Positions 7,043-15,210 of a stretch of 22,298 bases of DNA are shown here, one piece after another (positions within the stretch are counted from its first letter, which is position 1; the number at the start of each line of letters is the position of its first letter). The notes beneath the pieces were generated by a model. That model made no database searches, was not told the origin of the DNA, and was given only the letters and a program-made list of their open reading frames with translations. The position numbers and the translations under genes were made by a program. The stretch is from an uncultured Bacilli bacterium. Lineage in GTDB: Bacteria; Bacillota_I; Bacilli_A; RF39; UBA660. The stretch spans positions 1 to 22,298 of the forward strand of contig CALVJI010000013.1 in the NCBI GenBank assembly GCA_944332105.1, written 5' to 3'.

Positions 7043-8668
7043 TTGAACCACCGCGATAATCATCGGTTTACATTCCGTTTGTTCATATAAATAATTGCTA
7101 AGTTCACTCCGTAATTCCGTCTTAATACGATTATAATCAACCACTTGATCTACGATATTACGAGTAATAACTTCTTCACTAATCTCTTTCATTTTATGAA
7201 TAGTATCTTTTGCTTCTCGTACATAAATAAAACCTTTTGTCGTAATTTCAGGTCCCACTAGTAAAACCTTATCTTTTTTACTTAATGTAGCACTTACTAA
7301 AACAATACCATTATCACTTAACATCTCTCGGTCTTTCATGACAAGCTCGCCAACATCATCACTACTCTTCCCATCGATTAATGTATCTTTAACTTTAATA
7401 TGTTCAAACTTATCAGTTGCAACCCCATCCACAAGCTCAACAACATCACCATTTTGTTTTAAGAAAATATTTTCTGGCTTAATACCTAAAGCATTAGCTA
7501 AATTCGCATTATTGACCATATACCGATACTCACCCTTAACCGGCATATAATATTTCGGATTCATAAGTTTGATCATTAACATTAAATCTTCACTAGAAGC
7601 GTGATGTAAAATATTTTTATCTTTCGGTAAAGAAATAATTTTACAACCTGCCATCGCTAAATCATTTTCAAGCTTAACAATCGCTTTTTCATTCGCATCA
7701 TAACGAGGTTCTGCAAAGACAATCGCATCATCCTGTCGCAATGTAATAAATTTATCATATCCATTAACAATCTTACTAATAGAAGCATACGCATTAGCTT
7801 TATCATCACAAATTAATAAAATCGCATTAGTTTCTTCAATATTAGATAGATCGCCAATCATTTCAGCTGGATACTCTAAATATTTATTCTCGGTCGCAAA
7901 ACGCACAAAATTTTGTAATTTTTTACCCATAATAACCACTTTACGATGAGAGTTCTTTGCTGCTTCAAAAATATCTTGAATCGTATACAAATGAGTCGGT
8001 AAAACACTAAAGAAAATCCGATTATTATATTTGCTGATGACATCCTTAAAAAAGGAAGCTAAACGATGTGATGGTGAAGTATGACCAACATGCTCAGAAA
8101 AAACAGATTCACTTAAAAGACATAAAACACCCTTTTTTCCAATATAAGCAATTTTTCCTAAATCCATATCATAAGCATCACGCATCAACGGATCAATTAT
8201 AAAGTCACCAGTATAACAAATAGCACCATGAGACGTATTAATAGAATACATAACGGCTCCCGGTACACTATGACTTACTGGTAACGGAAAAATAGTAATC
8301 CCATCAAATTTTAAAGATTTATTAGGTACAATTTCCACAATATTTTCTTCTTTAACTCCTAAATCCATTAAAACAAATTTAGTATAATGAGTAGCATAAA
8401 ATTTAATTCCTGGAATAATCCGCGCTAAATCAGCCGCAGCCCCCATATTTTCATAATGACCATGTGTAATAAATACCCCTTTAATTTTCGTTTTATTTTT
8501 AATTAAATATTCATAATCAGGAATAATATAATCAATGCCATACATATTATTCTCAGCATATTTTAAACCACAATCAAAAACAAAAATTGCATCATTAATT
8601 TCAATAACATAGGTGTTTTTTCCCATTTCATCTAATCCACCCAAGCCAAAAATTCTTATTTTTTCCAT
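7034..8668 (-). CDS. rnjB: Ribonuclease J paralogue with altered metal motif (RNase J2-like)
   Basis: A 544-residue metallo-beta-lactamase/beta-CASP ribonuclease (usual length about 555). It starts IFGLGGLDEMGKNTYVIE, then THGHYENMGAAADLA (about 68-82), SHSVPGAVMYSI (His about 133), CYTGDF (Asp about 155), the beta-CASP part, and the C-terminal KGFIYVREAKD domain. RNase J1 normally has HxHxDH; here the block is HGHYEN, so the two-metal Asp-His is replaced by Glu-Asn. From memory, B. subtilis RNase J2, which is nearly inactive and works as partner of J1, has HGHDEN, so this gene is probably J2-like. The later SGHGS-type block is also lost (KNILHHASSEDLMLM). I infer a weak or structural subunit of the RNA-decay complex. 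It has its own promoter and terminator. Confidence 0.88.
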   Translation of the reverse strand: MEKIRIFGLGGLDEMGKNTYVIEINDAIFVFDCGLKYAENNMYGIDYIIPDYEYLIKNKTKIKGVFITHGHYENMGAAADLARIIPGIKFYATHYTKFVLMDLGVKEENIVEIVPNKSLKFDGITIFPLPVSHSVPGAVMYSINTSHGAICYTGDFIIDPLMRDAYDMDLGKIAYIGKKGVLCLLSESVFSEHVGHTSPSHRLASFFKDVISKYNNRIFFSVLPTHLYTIQDIFEAAKNSHRKVVIMGKKLQNFVRFATENKYLEYPAEMIGDLSNIEETNAILLICDDKANAYASISKIVNGYDKFITLRQDDAIVFAEPRYDANEKAIVKLENDLAMAGCKIISLPKDKNILHHASSEDLMLMIKLMNPKYYMPVKGEYRYMVNNANLANALGIKPENIFLKQNGDVVELVDGVATDKFEHIKVKDTLIDGKSSDDVGELVMKDREMLSDNGIVLVSATLSKKDKVLLVGPEITTKGFIYVREAKDTIHKMKEISEEVITRNIVDQVVDYNRIKTELRSELSNYLYEQTECKPMIIAVVQEV

Positions 8669-8706
8669 AAAATAAATAATCTCCTTCTAACTAATCTTTT
8701 TAAAAT

Positions 8707-8732
8707 AAGTTCTTATAAAAATAAAAGAACTT
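8707..8732. repeat. Inverted repeat in the RNase J mRNA leader
   Basis: AAGTTCTT and AAGAACTT form perfect eight-base arms around a ten-base AT loop. A second self-complementary block, AAAAAAGCTTTTTT, lies just beside it (about 8735-8748). Both are inside the predicted 85-base leader. Leader hairpins could protect or autoregulate an RNase mRNA; this is inference. Confidence 0.45.
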
Positions 8733-8759
8733 TCAAAAAAGCTTTTTTTACGTGCCCCC

Positions 8760-8788
8760 ATTATATCAATTTTTTTTTAAAAAAGCAA
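8760..8788 (-). promoter_or_regulatory. Sigma-A promoter of the RNase J gene
   Basis: TTGCTT (8783-8788), a 17-base T/A-tract spacer and a perfect TATAAT (8760-8765). It sits just after the sigma-factor terminator. Confidence 0.75.
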
Positions 8789-8794
8789 GTCATG

Positions 8795-8817
8795 AAAAAA
8801 AGGCTTACAGCTAAACC
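8795..8817 (-). terminator. Intrinsic terminator overlapping the sigma-factor stop codon
   Basis: GGTTTA-GCTG-TAAGCC (one G-U pair) then seven T. The TAG stop (8811-8813) straddles the loop and stem. Confidence 0.82.
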
Positions 8818-9485
8818 TCTTTTTTCTCAAAAGATAAATGTCTTTCTTTTTTAAATTCAATAATCTTTTCTTGTTCTAATTGCCACCTTAATTTCTTAAG
8901 AATTTTAACAATTAATTTTGACAAATAAGACTGTGATATATGCAACATATCCGCTATTTCTTGCTGTGTATATTTTCTATCACCATCAAAACCAAAATAA
9001 AGGATAATCACATCACGTTCACGCGCTGGCAAATTCATTACCATTTGACGAATAATCTGACAAGTTTCAATCTTTATATATTCATCTAATATACTAGTTT
9101 CATCATCAATTTTTTCATCATCAAAATTTCCCACATCACCAAAATGTTTTTTTTCATTCCTTAATTTTCTTAAAAACTGCAATATTTCATTATCAATACA
9201 TTTTTTAGCATAAGTAGCAAAGTCAATATTTTCAGTTACATCAAATGTTCTTACCGCTTTCATTAAACCAATAGTTCCAATAGAAATTAAATCACTTTTG
9301 TCATATAGAACATATTGAAAACAATGCATGACTTCATATATAACAAATCGAATATTATGTGAAACGATTTTTTTAAAAGCTTGTTCATCTCCAAGATTAA
9401 CTCTTTTAAATAACCTATAAGTTTCTTCTTTAGATAATGGTTTAGGAATCTCACAATCAGAAATAAACAATTCGCCTAGACTCAT
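8811..9485 (-). CDS. Sigma-70 family factor resembling sporulation sigma E/K
   Basis: A 224-residue sigma factor with region 2 (about 42-107: NIRFVIYEV, SDLISIGTIGLMKAVRTFDV, FATYAKKCIDNEILQFLR) and region 4 (about 148-202: LPARERDVIILYFGF and the helix-turn-helix YTQQEIADMLHISQSYLSKL). Regions 1.1 and a full region 3 are missing. The pattern DLISIGTIGLxKA with CIxNEIL is that of SigE/SigK/SigG rather than of SigA or ECF factors. GGAGG lies seven bases before ATG 9485, better than the upstream start at 9506. It is monocistronic, with its own promoter and terminator. No anti-sigma or pro-peptide-processing gene is beside it, and no long N-terminal pro-sequence is seen, so whether the organism sporulates cannot be told; many non-sporulating relatives keep such a factor. 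Confidence 0.85.
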   Translation of the reverse strand: MSLGELFISDCEIPKPLSKEETYRLFKRVNLGDEQAFKKIVSHNIRFVIYEVMHCFQYVLYDKSDLISIGTIGLMKAVRTFDVTENIDFATYAKKCIDNEILQFLRKLRNEKKHFGDVGNFDDEKIDDETSILDEYIKIETCQIIRQMVMNLPARERDVIILYFGFDGDRKYTQQEIADMLHISQSYLSKLIVKILKKLRWQLEQEKIIEFKKERHLSFEKKEV

Positions 9486-9553
9486 ATATATGCCTCCAAA
9501 TGTCATTTTTTGATAAACTCCATTTATTTCAATCTTATTTCCTGCGTAATTTT

Positions 9554-9581
9554 ATTATACACAGTTTTCTTAAAAGAACAA
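9554..9581 (-). promoter_or_regulatory. Promoter of the sigma-factor gene
   Basis: TTGTTC (9576-9581), 16 bases, TATAAT (9554-9559). The -10 is perfect and the -35 moderate. The leader to ATG 9485 is about 60 bases. Confidence 0.6.
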
Positions 9582-9582
9582 G

Positions 9583-9606
9583 AAAAAAAGCAAACAACTT
9601 GTTTGC
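9583..9606 (-). terminator. Intrinsic terminator after the DUF2207 gene
   Basis: GCAAAC-AAGTT-GTTTGC (extendable to eight pairs) followed by seven T, four bases after the stop codon. Confidence 0.88.
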
Positions 9607-9609
9607 AAA

Positions 9610-11520
9610 TTAAAATCCTCGACCTCCGCCGCCTCCGCCGCCGAAGCCGCCACCTAATGAGCCACCGCCACCAAATCCTGACCCACTACTGTGTGTACTT
9701 GAGGCAATAGCTGAATTAGAAATCGCTGTATAATTAGAAGCAATAGAATGATGAACACTCGAACTAACCATATGAGCAATATGAAAATCAACCCATGTTG
9801 GATAATAAGCACCAACCATATCCGGCGAAAACTCAGCAATCTTAACATTCATCGCTTTTTCTACTTGATCAGCTAATCCAAAGATAGTAGCATAAACCAA
9901 GTATCTTTCCCATAACTTAATCTCTGGCAATTCTTTTATATCAAATCGTCCAAAATCCTCTAAGAAACGTTTAAAAGCTAACCATCTAACATAATCTTCA
10001 TTTCCTTTTTTTGTTCTCTTTTTAATAAGCAAAGAATAAATTAAGAAAACAATACTGATTGTTAAAACAACAATAATTAAAAAAGAATCAACTCCTAAAT
10101 AATTAGCCAAAAAGAGAATAAAAACAGCAATCAGCAAAATAAAGATACTTGAAACGATTGGTAAACCATTTTGTTCATAAAAATTTTGGCGTTCTCCATC
10201 TTTTTTTACACAAGCTTTCCAATTCGTATAAGATTTTTGAAATTGTGAGAAAGTCTTAGGAGCAGAAGCGTATTGTTGCAAATCTTTGGTAGTAAACTTG
10301 TTATCTTTACCTACTGTTTCAAAAAGAAAATCAAGTAAAACATCTTCTGTATCATTCACGCCATCGCGGTTAAGTAAAGTAAAAACGTATTCCTTTTTTT
10401 TCTTCTTGCTCTTTTTATCATCCGTCATTTCCTCTACTTGAATGTTTTTCTTATAAATCAAATTTAAAATTGATGCTGACATCGCATTTTCGGTAATATT
10501 GCCGTTCATCAAATAATCGATAACCTCGACATTATAATCATCAATAAATTCTCGGTTATATTTAGATCTAAAAGTGCTTTTATATTCTTTATCAAAACGA
10601 AAATACACATAGACCCACCATGCTAAAACGAAAACTAAAAACAAAACACAAACAATCTGCATAATTCGTAAATTACGAGCTGTCGTCTCTCGTAAGATAT
10701 TCGCATCATTTGCTCTTTTCTCTTCTACTTCTAAAATGCCATCTAAAGCGGAAACTCCACTTTGTTTTGTCACCAAACTGGCATCCATTAACCCTTTATC
10801 AAAAGTACTACGAACGTCAATAGCCGTATTTCTAGGCACTCGTAATACACTTGTTAAAAAACTTTGCCGATCAACAAAATTAACAGTCGCGGTTAAATCT
10901 CCATGTGTCCAAATTCTAAATAAATCAGATGAATCTTCCTGAGGCAAATGAACTTGTATTTGCAAATTTTCAATCGTATCATCAAAATTTTCCCCAACAA
11001 AGGTCCAATAAATCTCGGCCACATCTTCATGTAATACAACTACATCTGTTAAAGTATATTGTAAGAAAAAAGCAACTTGCTCATCATCCGCGGCATAATA
11101 CATTTTATAAGATTTACCATCCTGAATACTACGTTCAACATATTCACCATTTACTGCATCATCTTCGTAATAATTCTTATCTAAAACTAAAAATGAAGAA
11201 TCCATTAAAGAAAAATCAATTTGTTCATCCGTAATCGTCTTCGCTGCGACTGAAACATCTTCTATACCGGAAGCATTATAAATAGCATCCTGGGAAAAAT
11301 CAATAGTCTCATTACTTTTTAGATTACGATTTCGATAAACTAAATCTCGTTCATAACCATTAAAAGTACCATCTAAAACGATTAATTCTTTCACTTGCAA
11401 ATCGCCATTCGTCAAAATAGTCGCATCAATATACATATCAGTTACATCATAGTTTACATTGCGACCCCAAACAGCCATTGGCCACATCAGAAATAAAAAA
11501 AATACAATAATTTTTTTCAT
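9610..11520 (-). CDS. DUF2207 family membrane protein with Gly-rich tail
   Basis: A 636-residue protein with a signal peptide (KKIIVFFLFLMWPMAVWG) and an extracellular DUF2207-type beta-rich domain of about 250 residues (YDVTDMYIDATILTNGDLQV, YAADDEQVAFFLQYTLTDVV, AEIYWTFVG). One transmembrane helix (IVCVLFLVFVLAWWVYVYF) is followed by a cytosolic part with a lysine cluster (DDKKSKKKKKEY), two more helices (about LPIVSSIFILLIAVFILFLA and SFLIIVVLTISIVFLIYSLL) and a C-terminal tail made almost only of Gly with Phe/Ser. AAGGGTG precedes ATG 11520; an upstream start at 11571 would place a Cys-rich leader before the signal peptide and is rejected. DUF2207 genes are often paired with lemA, as here. 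The molecular role is unknown; an envelope-stress or secretion-associated role is a guess from the pairing. Confidence 0.85.
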   Translation of the reverse strand: MKKIIVFFLFLMWPMAVWGRNVNYDVTDMYIDATILTNGDLQVKELIVLDGTFNGYERDLVYRNRNLKSNETIDFSQDAIYNASGIEDVSVAAKTITDEQIDFSLMDSSFLVLDKNYYEDDAVNGEYVERSIQDGKSYKMYYAADDEQVAFFLQYTLTDVVVLHEDVAEIYWTFVGENFDDTIENLQIQVHLPQEDSSDLFRIWTHGDLTATVNFVDRQSFLTSVLRVPRNTAIDVRSTFDKGLMDASLVTKQSGVSALDGILEVEEKRANDANILRETTARNLRIMQIVCVLFLVFVLAWWVYVYFRFDKEYKSTFRSKYNREFIDDYNVEVIDYLMNGNITENAMSASILNLIYKKNIQVEEMTDDKKSKKKKKEYVFTLLNRDGVNDTEDVLLDFLFETVGKDNKFTTKDLQQYASAPKTFSQFQKSYTNWKACVKKDGERQNFYEQNGLPIVSSIFILLIAVFILFLANYLGVDSFLIIVVLTISIVFLIYSLLIKKRTKKGNEDYVRWLAFKRFLEDFGRFDIKELPEIKLWERYLVYATIFGLADQVEKAMNVKIAEFSPDMVGAYYPTWVDFHIAHMVSSSVHHSIASNYTAISNSAIASSTHSSGSGFGGGGSLGGGFGGGGGGGRGF

Positions 11521-11542
11521 AAATTCACCCTTACATACTAAC

Positions 11543-11571
11543 AGAATACCACATTTATTACATTTTTCCAA
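11543..11571 (-). promoter_or_regulatory. Extended -10 promoter of the DUF2207 gene
   Basis: TTGGAA (11566-11571), 17 bases, TATTCT (11543-11548) preceded by TGG (extended -10). It sits right after the lemA terminator, so DUF2207 can be expressed apart from lemA. Confidence 0.55.
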
Positions 11572-11572
11572 G

Positions 11573-11597
11573 AAAAAAAGCCTACGACTGTAAGCTT
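11573..11597 (-). terminator. Intrinsic terminator overlapping the lemA stop codon
   Basis: AAGCTTAC-AGTC-GTAGGCTT (one G-T pair) with seven T after the stem. Its first bases overlap the TAA of lemA. It should uncouple lemA from the DUF2207 gene downstream, at least partly. Confidence 0.82.
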
Positions 11598-12150
11598 AAA
11601 ATTCTACCTTCACATTCTCACGAGACTTTTCATCTGCTTTAAAGAATTCTTCAACTTTAAATTTAAAAATTCCCGCGATCAAATTAGATGGAAACATTTC
11701 AATTTTATTATTATACGTTAAAACTGTATCATTGTAAAATTGCCGTGCCACTGCGATTTTATCTTCTGTATCTTGTAATTCACGTTGTAAATCTAAGAAG
11801 TTTGTGTTGGCTTTTAAATCCGGATAACTTTCAGCTAACGCAAATAATCTTCCTAAAGTATCAGATAACATATTATTGGCTTCCATTTTATCATGTGGCG
11901 TACTAGCAGTTGTATAACTATTACGAGCAGCAATAACTTGCTCTAATGTTTCACTCTCATGTTTAGCATAGCCCTTAACTGTGCTCACCAAATTAGGAAT
12001 TAAATCAAATCTTCGCTTTAATTGTACATCAATTTGACTCCATTGATCCCGTACTCGGTTGCGCAAATCAACTAACTTATTGTAAGTAAGAATGCCATAA
12101 AGCACAAGTAAAACTACAATAACAAGAACCACAATTAACCAAATTTCCAT
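11596..12150 (-). CDS. lemA: LemA family membrane protein
   Basis: A 184-residue protein of typical LemA length. One N-terminal membrane helix (WLIVVLVIVVLLVLYGILTY) is followed by the family signature YNKLVDLRNRVRDQWSQIDV and QLKRRFDLIPNLVSTVKGYA, then a long coiled-coil helical part ending with YNNKIEMFPSNLIAGIF. The body is predicted outside the membrane and the function is unknown; LemA partners with TPM/DUF2207-type proteins in many bacteria. AGGAGG precedes ATG 12150. It has an extended -10 promoter and a terminator overlapping its stop. Confidence 0.95.
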   Translation of the reverse strand: MEIWLIVVLVIVVLLVLYGILTYNKLVDLRNRVRDQWSQIDVQLKRRFDLIPNLVSTVKGYAKHESETLEQVIAARNSYTTASTPHDKMEANNMLSDTLGRLFALAESYPDLKANTNFLDLQRELQDTEDKIAVARQFYNDTVLTYNNKIEMFPSNLIAGIFKFKVEEFFKADEKSRENVKVEF

Positions 12151-12170
12151 ATCTTTTCCTCCTTGTCATA

Positions 12171-12199
12171 AGTGTATCATACTTTTTACACTCTTGCAA
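12171..12199 (-). promoter_or_regulatory. Extended -10 promoter of lemA
   Basis: TTGCAA (12194-12199), 17 bases, TACACT (12171-12176) with TGA directly before it (extended -10). The -35 element abuts the stop codon of the pilin-like gene. Confidence 0.6.
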
Positions 12200-13045
12200 T
12201 CATCCTTCTTTAATTTGAATAACTGGTCGTATATAAGCTGCCGTATTAGAATTTACTGTTTGTAAAGAAGTATTATAAATTTTAGTCTGTTTTGAACTAA
12301 CACTTTCTAAAACATGAAAAGGCACCAAATTTGAATTACCACCAGCCGTTGCCCACGAACTAGCTGTCGCGACTTCACTCGTTGATGGAATACGAATATA
12401 TCCAGTCAATGTAAAGCTTCCATCATTAAAACGCATTTCTGTTAATTTGTTTTGACTATACACTCGTTGTAAACCAACGTGACTTTGAAACCACGAATTA
12501 ACTACCAAACTAACTAGAGACTGCCCATACCGCTGAGCAATCTGAGCTGCGGTTGGATTCCATGCTGCTCGCCGCGATAGATCCGCCCCATTTAAGACAA
12601 AGTAAGAACAGGCACTTTCACCAATCGTTCCTGAAGTAGAAGCATTAAAACAAGCCCGCAACTGACAAGAAGCACTTGTACAAGTCCCATAAAATTGACT
12701 ATTTCCACTTTGTCCAATAGCATTTTCAATTTCAACTCGCGTTAAACTACGTGCCAAAACAGCTTTAATTTCAGACCCCAAATCTTGAATGACAATCCAA
12801 CTCTCATTAGCAAATGATATCTCTTCACCCACAGCATATGTCTTTGGCTCTACCACCGTCGTAACAAAGCTGCCTGATCCATCCATCTCGGTTCGAATAT
12901 CATCTTCAATATATCCAACAAGCACTCGGTTATTGATAGCAGTTGCAAGCATCGTTACTAAAAGCATCAAAAAGACTAAGAAAAACGAGTAAATCATCGA
13001 CGTTGCTATAAAACCCTTGTTATTCTTCATTTTCATCATTCCCAT
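12200..13045 (-). CDS. Pilin-like surface protein of the FANxxW/RPVI family
   Basis: A 281-residue protein. Basic residues, then a prepilin-like block NKGFIATSMIYSFFLVFLML and a long hydrophobic helix, imply processing after G and assembly or anchoring in the membrane; the usual Glu at position +5 is absent (Ser), so the signal is non-canonical. The globular part has ISFANESWIVIQDLGSEIKA, which lines up with FANYWWRVIRINGDGTIR of the 273-1689 gene and FAGYYWRIIRQNGDGSVR of the 21420-22298 gene. It ends AYIRPVIQIKEG, matching their KPVINI and RPVINL ends. Four Cys (GTCTSASC, RACFN, SACSY) may pair outside the cell. Several Met codons compete for the start (13045, 13036-13028) and no clear ribosome binding site decides. 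It follows the phospholipase-D gene by only 18 bases, so it is probably cotranscribed. No pilus-assembly genes are in the window. Confidence 0.72.
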   Translation of the reverse strand: MGMMKMKNNKGFIATSMIYSFFLVFLMLLVTMLATAINNRVLVGYIEDDIRTEMDGSGSFVTTVVEPKTYAVGEEISFANESWIVIQDLGSEIKAVLARSLTRVEIENAIGQSGNSQFYGTCTSASCQLRACFNASTSGTIGESACSYFVLNGADLSRRAAWNPTAAQIAQRYGQSLVSLVVNSWFQSHVGLQRVYSQNKLTEMRFNDGSFTLTGYIRIPSTSEVATASSWATAGGNSNLVPFHVLESVSSKQTKIYNTSLQTVNSNTAAYIRPVIQIKEG

Positions 13046-13063
13046 CTTATTATAACAGAAAAA

Positions 13064-14617
13064 CTATAAGAGTGGACCAAATAATCGTAAAATTCGTCCA
13101 ATTAACAATTTTACTTTAGAATATTCTTCAAAATTTTCTTTCGTAAATTTTTGACACTTTTTTAAAGTAATCTCAAAATCTTGACTCATTTTACTTATCT
13201 CTGGAACTTTATACAAATAAACTCCATCTTCAAAATGTAAATAGAAACTGCGATAATCTAAATTAATTGTACCAAAAAGAGCCTTGTCTCCGTCAGCAAG
13301 CATCATTTTAGCATGAGTAAACCCCGGAGAATATTCATAAATTTCAATGCCTGACGATAATAAATCACGGTAATACGTCTTCGCAACATAGTTAACTAAT
13401 TTCTTATCAGGAATTCCTGGCAAGATCAAACGAATCTGAATTCCTTTTAAAGCTGTATGCAAGATCGTCTCCAAAAAAGCTCCATCCACTACAAAATACG
13501 GCATAATAATATCTACTTTTTCATGGGCATTTTCTAAAATATGTAAATAGGTTTCTTTACCAAGAGGCATATTATCCAATGGATCATCACCAAAGCAAAT
13601 TAAATACCCTTCTCCATGTCTTTGGTGTTTTCTTTGATAAAAAGCATAATTTTCTTCATCACGATAAACATCAATATTCCACATTTCTAAAAAAAGTACA
13701 CAGAAACTATTTACCGCATCTCCACTTAGTCGAGCCATAGAGTCTTTCCAGTGACCAAAGCGCTCCTTTTGATTGATATATTCATCCGCGATATTACAAC
13801 CGCCCGTATAAGCATATTCACCATCAATAACAACAATTTTCCTGTGATCACGATTATTATACGAAGTTTTAATCAATGGAACAATTGGATTAAAAACTTT
13901 ACATTTTATTCCTTTCATCCTTAATTGCTCAGGATAATTATGTGGTAAAAGCGTGAGTGAACAAGTTCCATCGTACAGAACACGCACTTCAACTCCTTCA
14001 GCCACTTTAGCTTCCAATATTTCTAAAATCTGTCCCCACATCTTTTCATTAGCTAAAATAAAAATCTCAATAAAAATATACTCTTTAGCCTCACGAAGTT
14101 TAACGAGTAAATCTTTAAACCAATCATCGCCCAATGGAAAATAGCAAAAATCACAAGATTCATATACCGGATTATGCCCTACCCGATTTAAATAAAAAGC
14201 ATGTGCATATTCACGTCTATTTTCTTCTTTTAAACGCGCTGAAACATCTTCATTCTGTGGCAAAAACTTACGATTTTCTTCCTTGCGAAGTCGCAATCTT
14301 TTCTTCAAAATAATTGTTCCTAGATCATTTTGACAAAAAAGATAAAACAAACTACCAAAAGGCGGCAATAATAAAATAAGAATAATCCATGATGTTTTAA
14401 AATCAGCATTCAAACTATTACGATTAATAATAAGAATAACAAGCAAAAAATTTAAAACGCCAATTCCACCAATAAAATAAATCAAATATTTTTGAAATAA
14501 GAAAAAAATCAGAGCAATTCCCGCGATTTGAATAGCTAAAGCAAGTAAAGCTAAAGTAAAACGGCTAAACAAAATTTTAAAAGGTAAAGTAAAAAAATCA
14601 CGCAACAACTTCTTCAT
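13064..14617 (-). CDS. Cardiolipin synthase-type phospholipase D family enzyme
   Basis: A 517-residue protein of usual bacterial cardiolipin synthase length. It has two or three N-terminal helices (FTLALLALAIQIAGIALIFF, FIGGIGVLNFLLVILII, SWIILILLLPPFGSLFYLF; PLDc_N-like) and two HKD sites. The first is NNRDHRKIVVIDGEYAYTGG (H258, K260, D265) and the second THAKMMLADGDKALFGTINL (H435, K437, D442). Both catalytic sites are intact, so it is expected to join phosphatidylglycerol molecules into cardiolipin at the membrane. AGGAAG stands about ten bases before ATG 14617, better than the 14641 start. Its first 20 bases overlap the DUF308 gene, indicating one transcript. Confidence 0.9.
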   Translation of the reverse strand: MKKLLRDFFTLPFKILFSRFTLALLALAIQIAGIALIFFLFQKYLIYFIGGIGVLNFLLVILIINRNSLNADFKTSWIILILLLPPFGSLFYLFCQNDLGTIILKKRLRLRKEENRKFLPQNEDVSARLKEENRREYAHAFYLNRVGHNPVYESCDFCYFPLGDDWFKDLLVKLREAKEYIFIEIFILANEKMWGQILEILEAKVAEGVEVRVLYDGTCSLTLLPHNYPEQLRMKGIKCKVFNPIVPLIKTSYNNRDHRKIVVIDGEYAYTGGCNIADEYINQKERFGHWKDSMARLSGDAVNSFCVLFLEMWNIDVYRDEENYAFYQRKHQRHGEGYLICFGDDPLDNMPLGKETYLHILENAHEKVDIIMPYFVVDGAFLETILHTALKGIQIRLILPGIPDKKLVNYVAKTYYRDLLSSGIEIYEYSPGFTHAKMMLADGDKALFGTINLDYRSFYLHFEDGVYLYKVPEISKMSQDFEITLKKCQKFTKENFEEYSKVKLLIGRILRLFGPLL

Positions 14618-15185
14618 GATTTTTATACTTCCTAAAACCAATTAATAATAAAATATTTTCTAAAATAAGTAAAGCTTCTGAAATAATTAACATTATGCCT
14701 AAATACCAATTAATAGATAAATCTGGAAAAGGATTAATGACAATTAAAAAGCCTAAAATCAAATTAATACCAGAAATAGCTAAACAAGAAAGCCAAATAT
14801 TTCTTGCTCTATCTTGTAAATTAAAAGCCATTTCAATCCGAAACGCATTGCGAAAAATCACATAACCACCAAGCAAAATCGTCATCATTTCTTGTAAAAT
14901 AGCCGTTTCAATAAAAGCAATAATTCCAAACAAAATAAGTAAAATACTTGTCGATAAATTTTTGCTATAAATACGATTTTCTCTAGGAATTCTAAAATAG
15001 AAAACTAAATTTAAAATACCTAAAAAGATCGCTACATACCCAAAAACATTTATCGCTGTTGGAATAAAATTATCTGGATTAATAAATAAAACAACCGCGA
15101 AAATAATCAGTAAAATGGACGCAACAAAAGAAAACCAAATTCTCTTTTTTATGCTTTCTAACACACTTTTATCTTCTAATAACAT
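14598..15185 (-). CDS. DUF308/HdeD-like integral membrane protein
   Basis: A 195-residue protein with about six membrane helices (for example IWFSFVASILLIIFAVVLFI, VFGYVAIFLGILNLVFYF, SILLILFGIIAFIETAI, CLAISGINLILGFLIVI, IMLIISEALLILENILLLIG). Repeating helix pairs and the INP motif after helices one and five (FINPDNF, INPFPDL) are typical of DUF308 proteins such as HdeD. GGTAGGAGTGG five bases before ATG 15185 fixes the start; a further upstream start at 15236 would overlap the previous gene. Overlap with the cardiolipin synthase-type gene suggests a membrane-lipid or envelope context; the molecular function is unknown. Confidence 0.75.
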   Translation of the reverse strand: MLLEDKSVLESIKKRIWFSFVASILLIIFAVVLFINPDNFIPTAINVFGYVAIFLGILNLVFYFRIPRENRIYSKNLSTSILLILFGIIAFIETAILQEMMTILLGGYVIFRNAFRIEMAFNLQDRARNIWLSCLAISGINLILGFLIVINPFPDLSINWYLGIMLIISEALLILENILLLIGFRKYKNHEEVVA

Positions 15186-15210
15186 CTGCACCACTCCTAC
15201 CAAAATTTTA

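Noticed and set aside
9654..9848. Second minus-strand frame inside the DUF2207 gene
   Set aside because: Shadow frame caused by the Gly-rich repeat and AT-rich codons; no ribosome binding site and no family signal.
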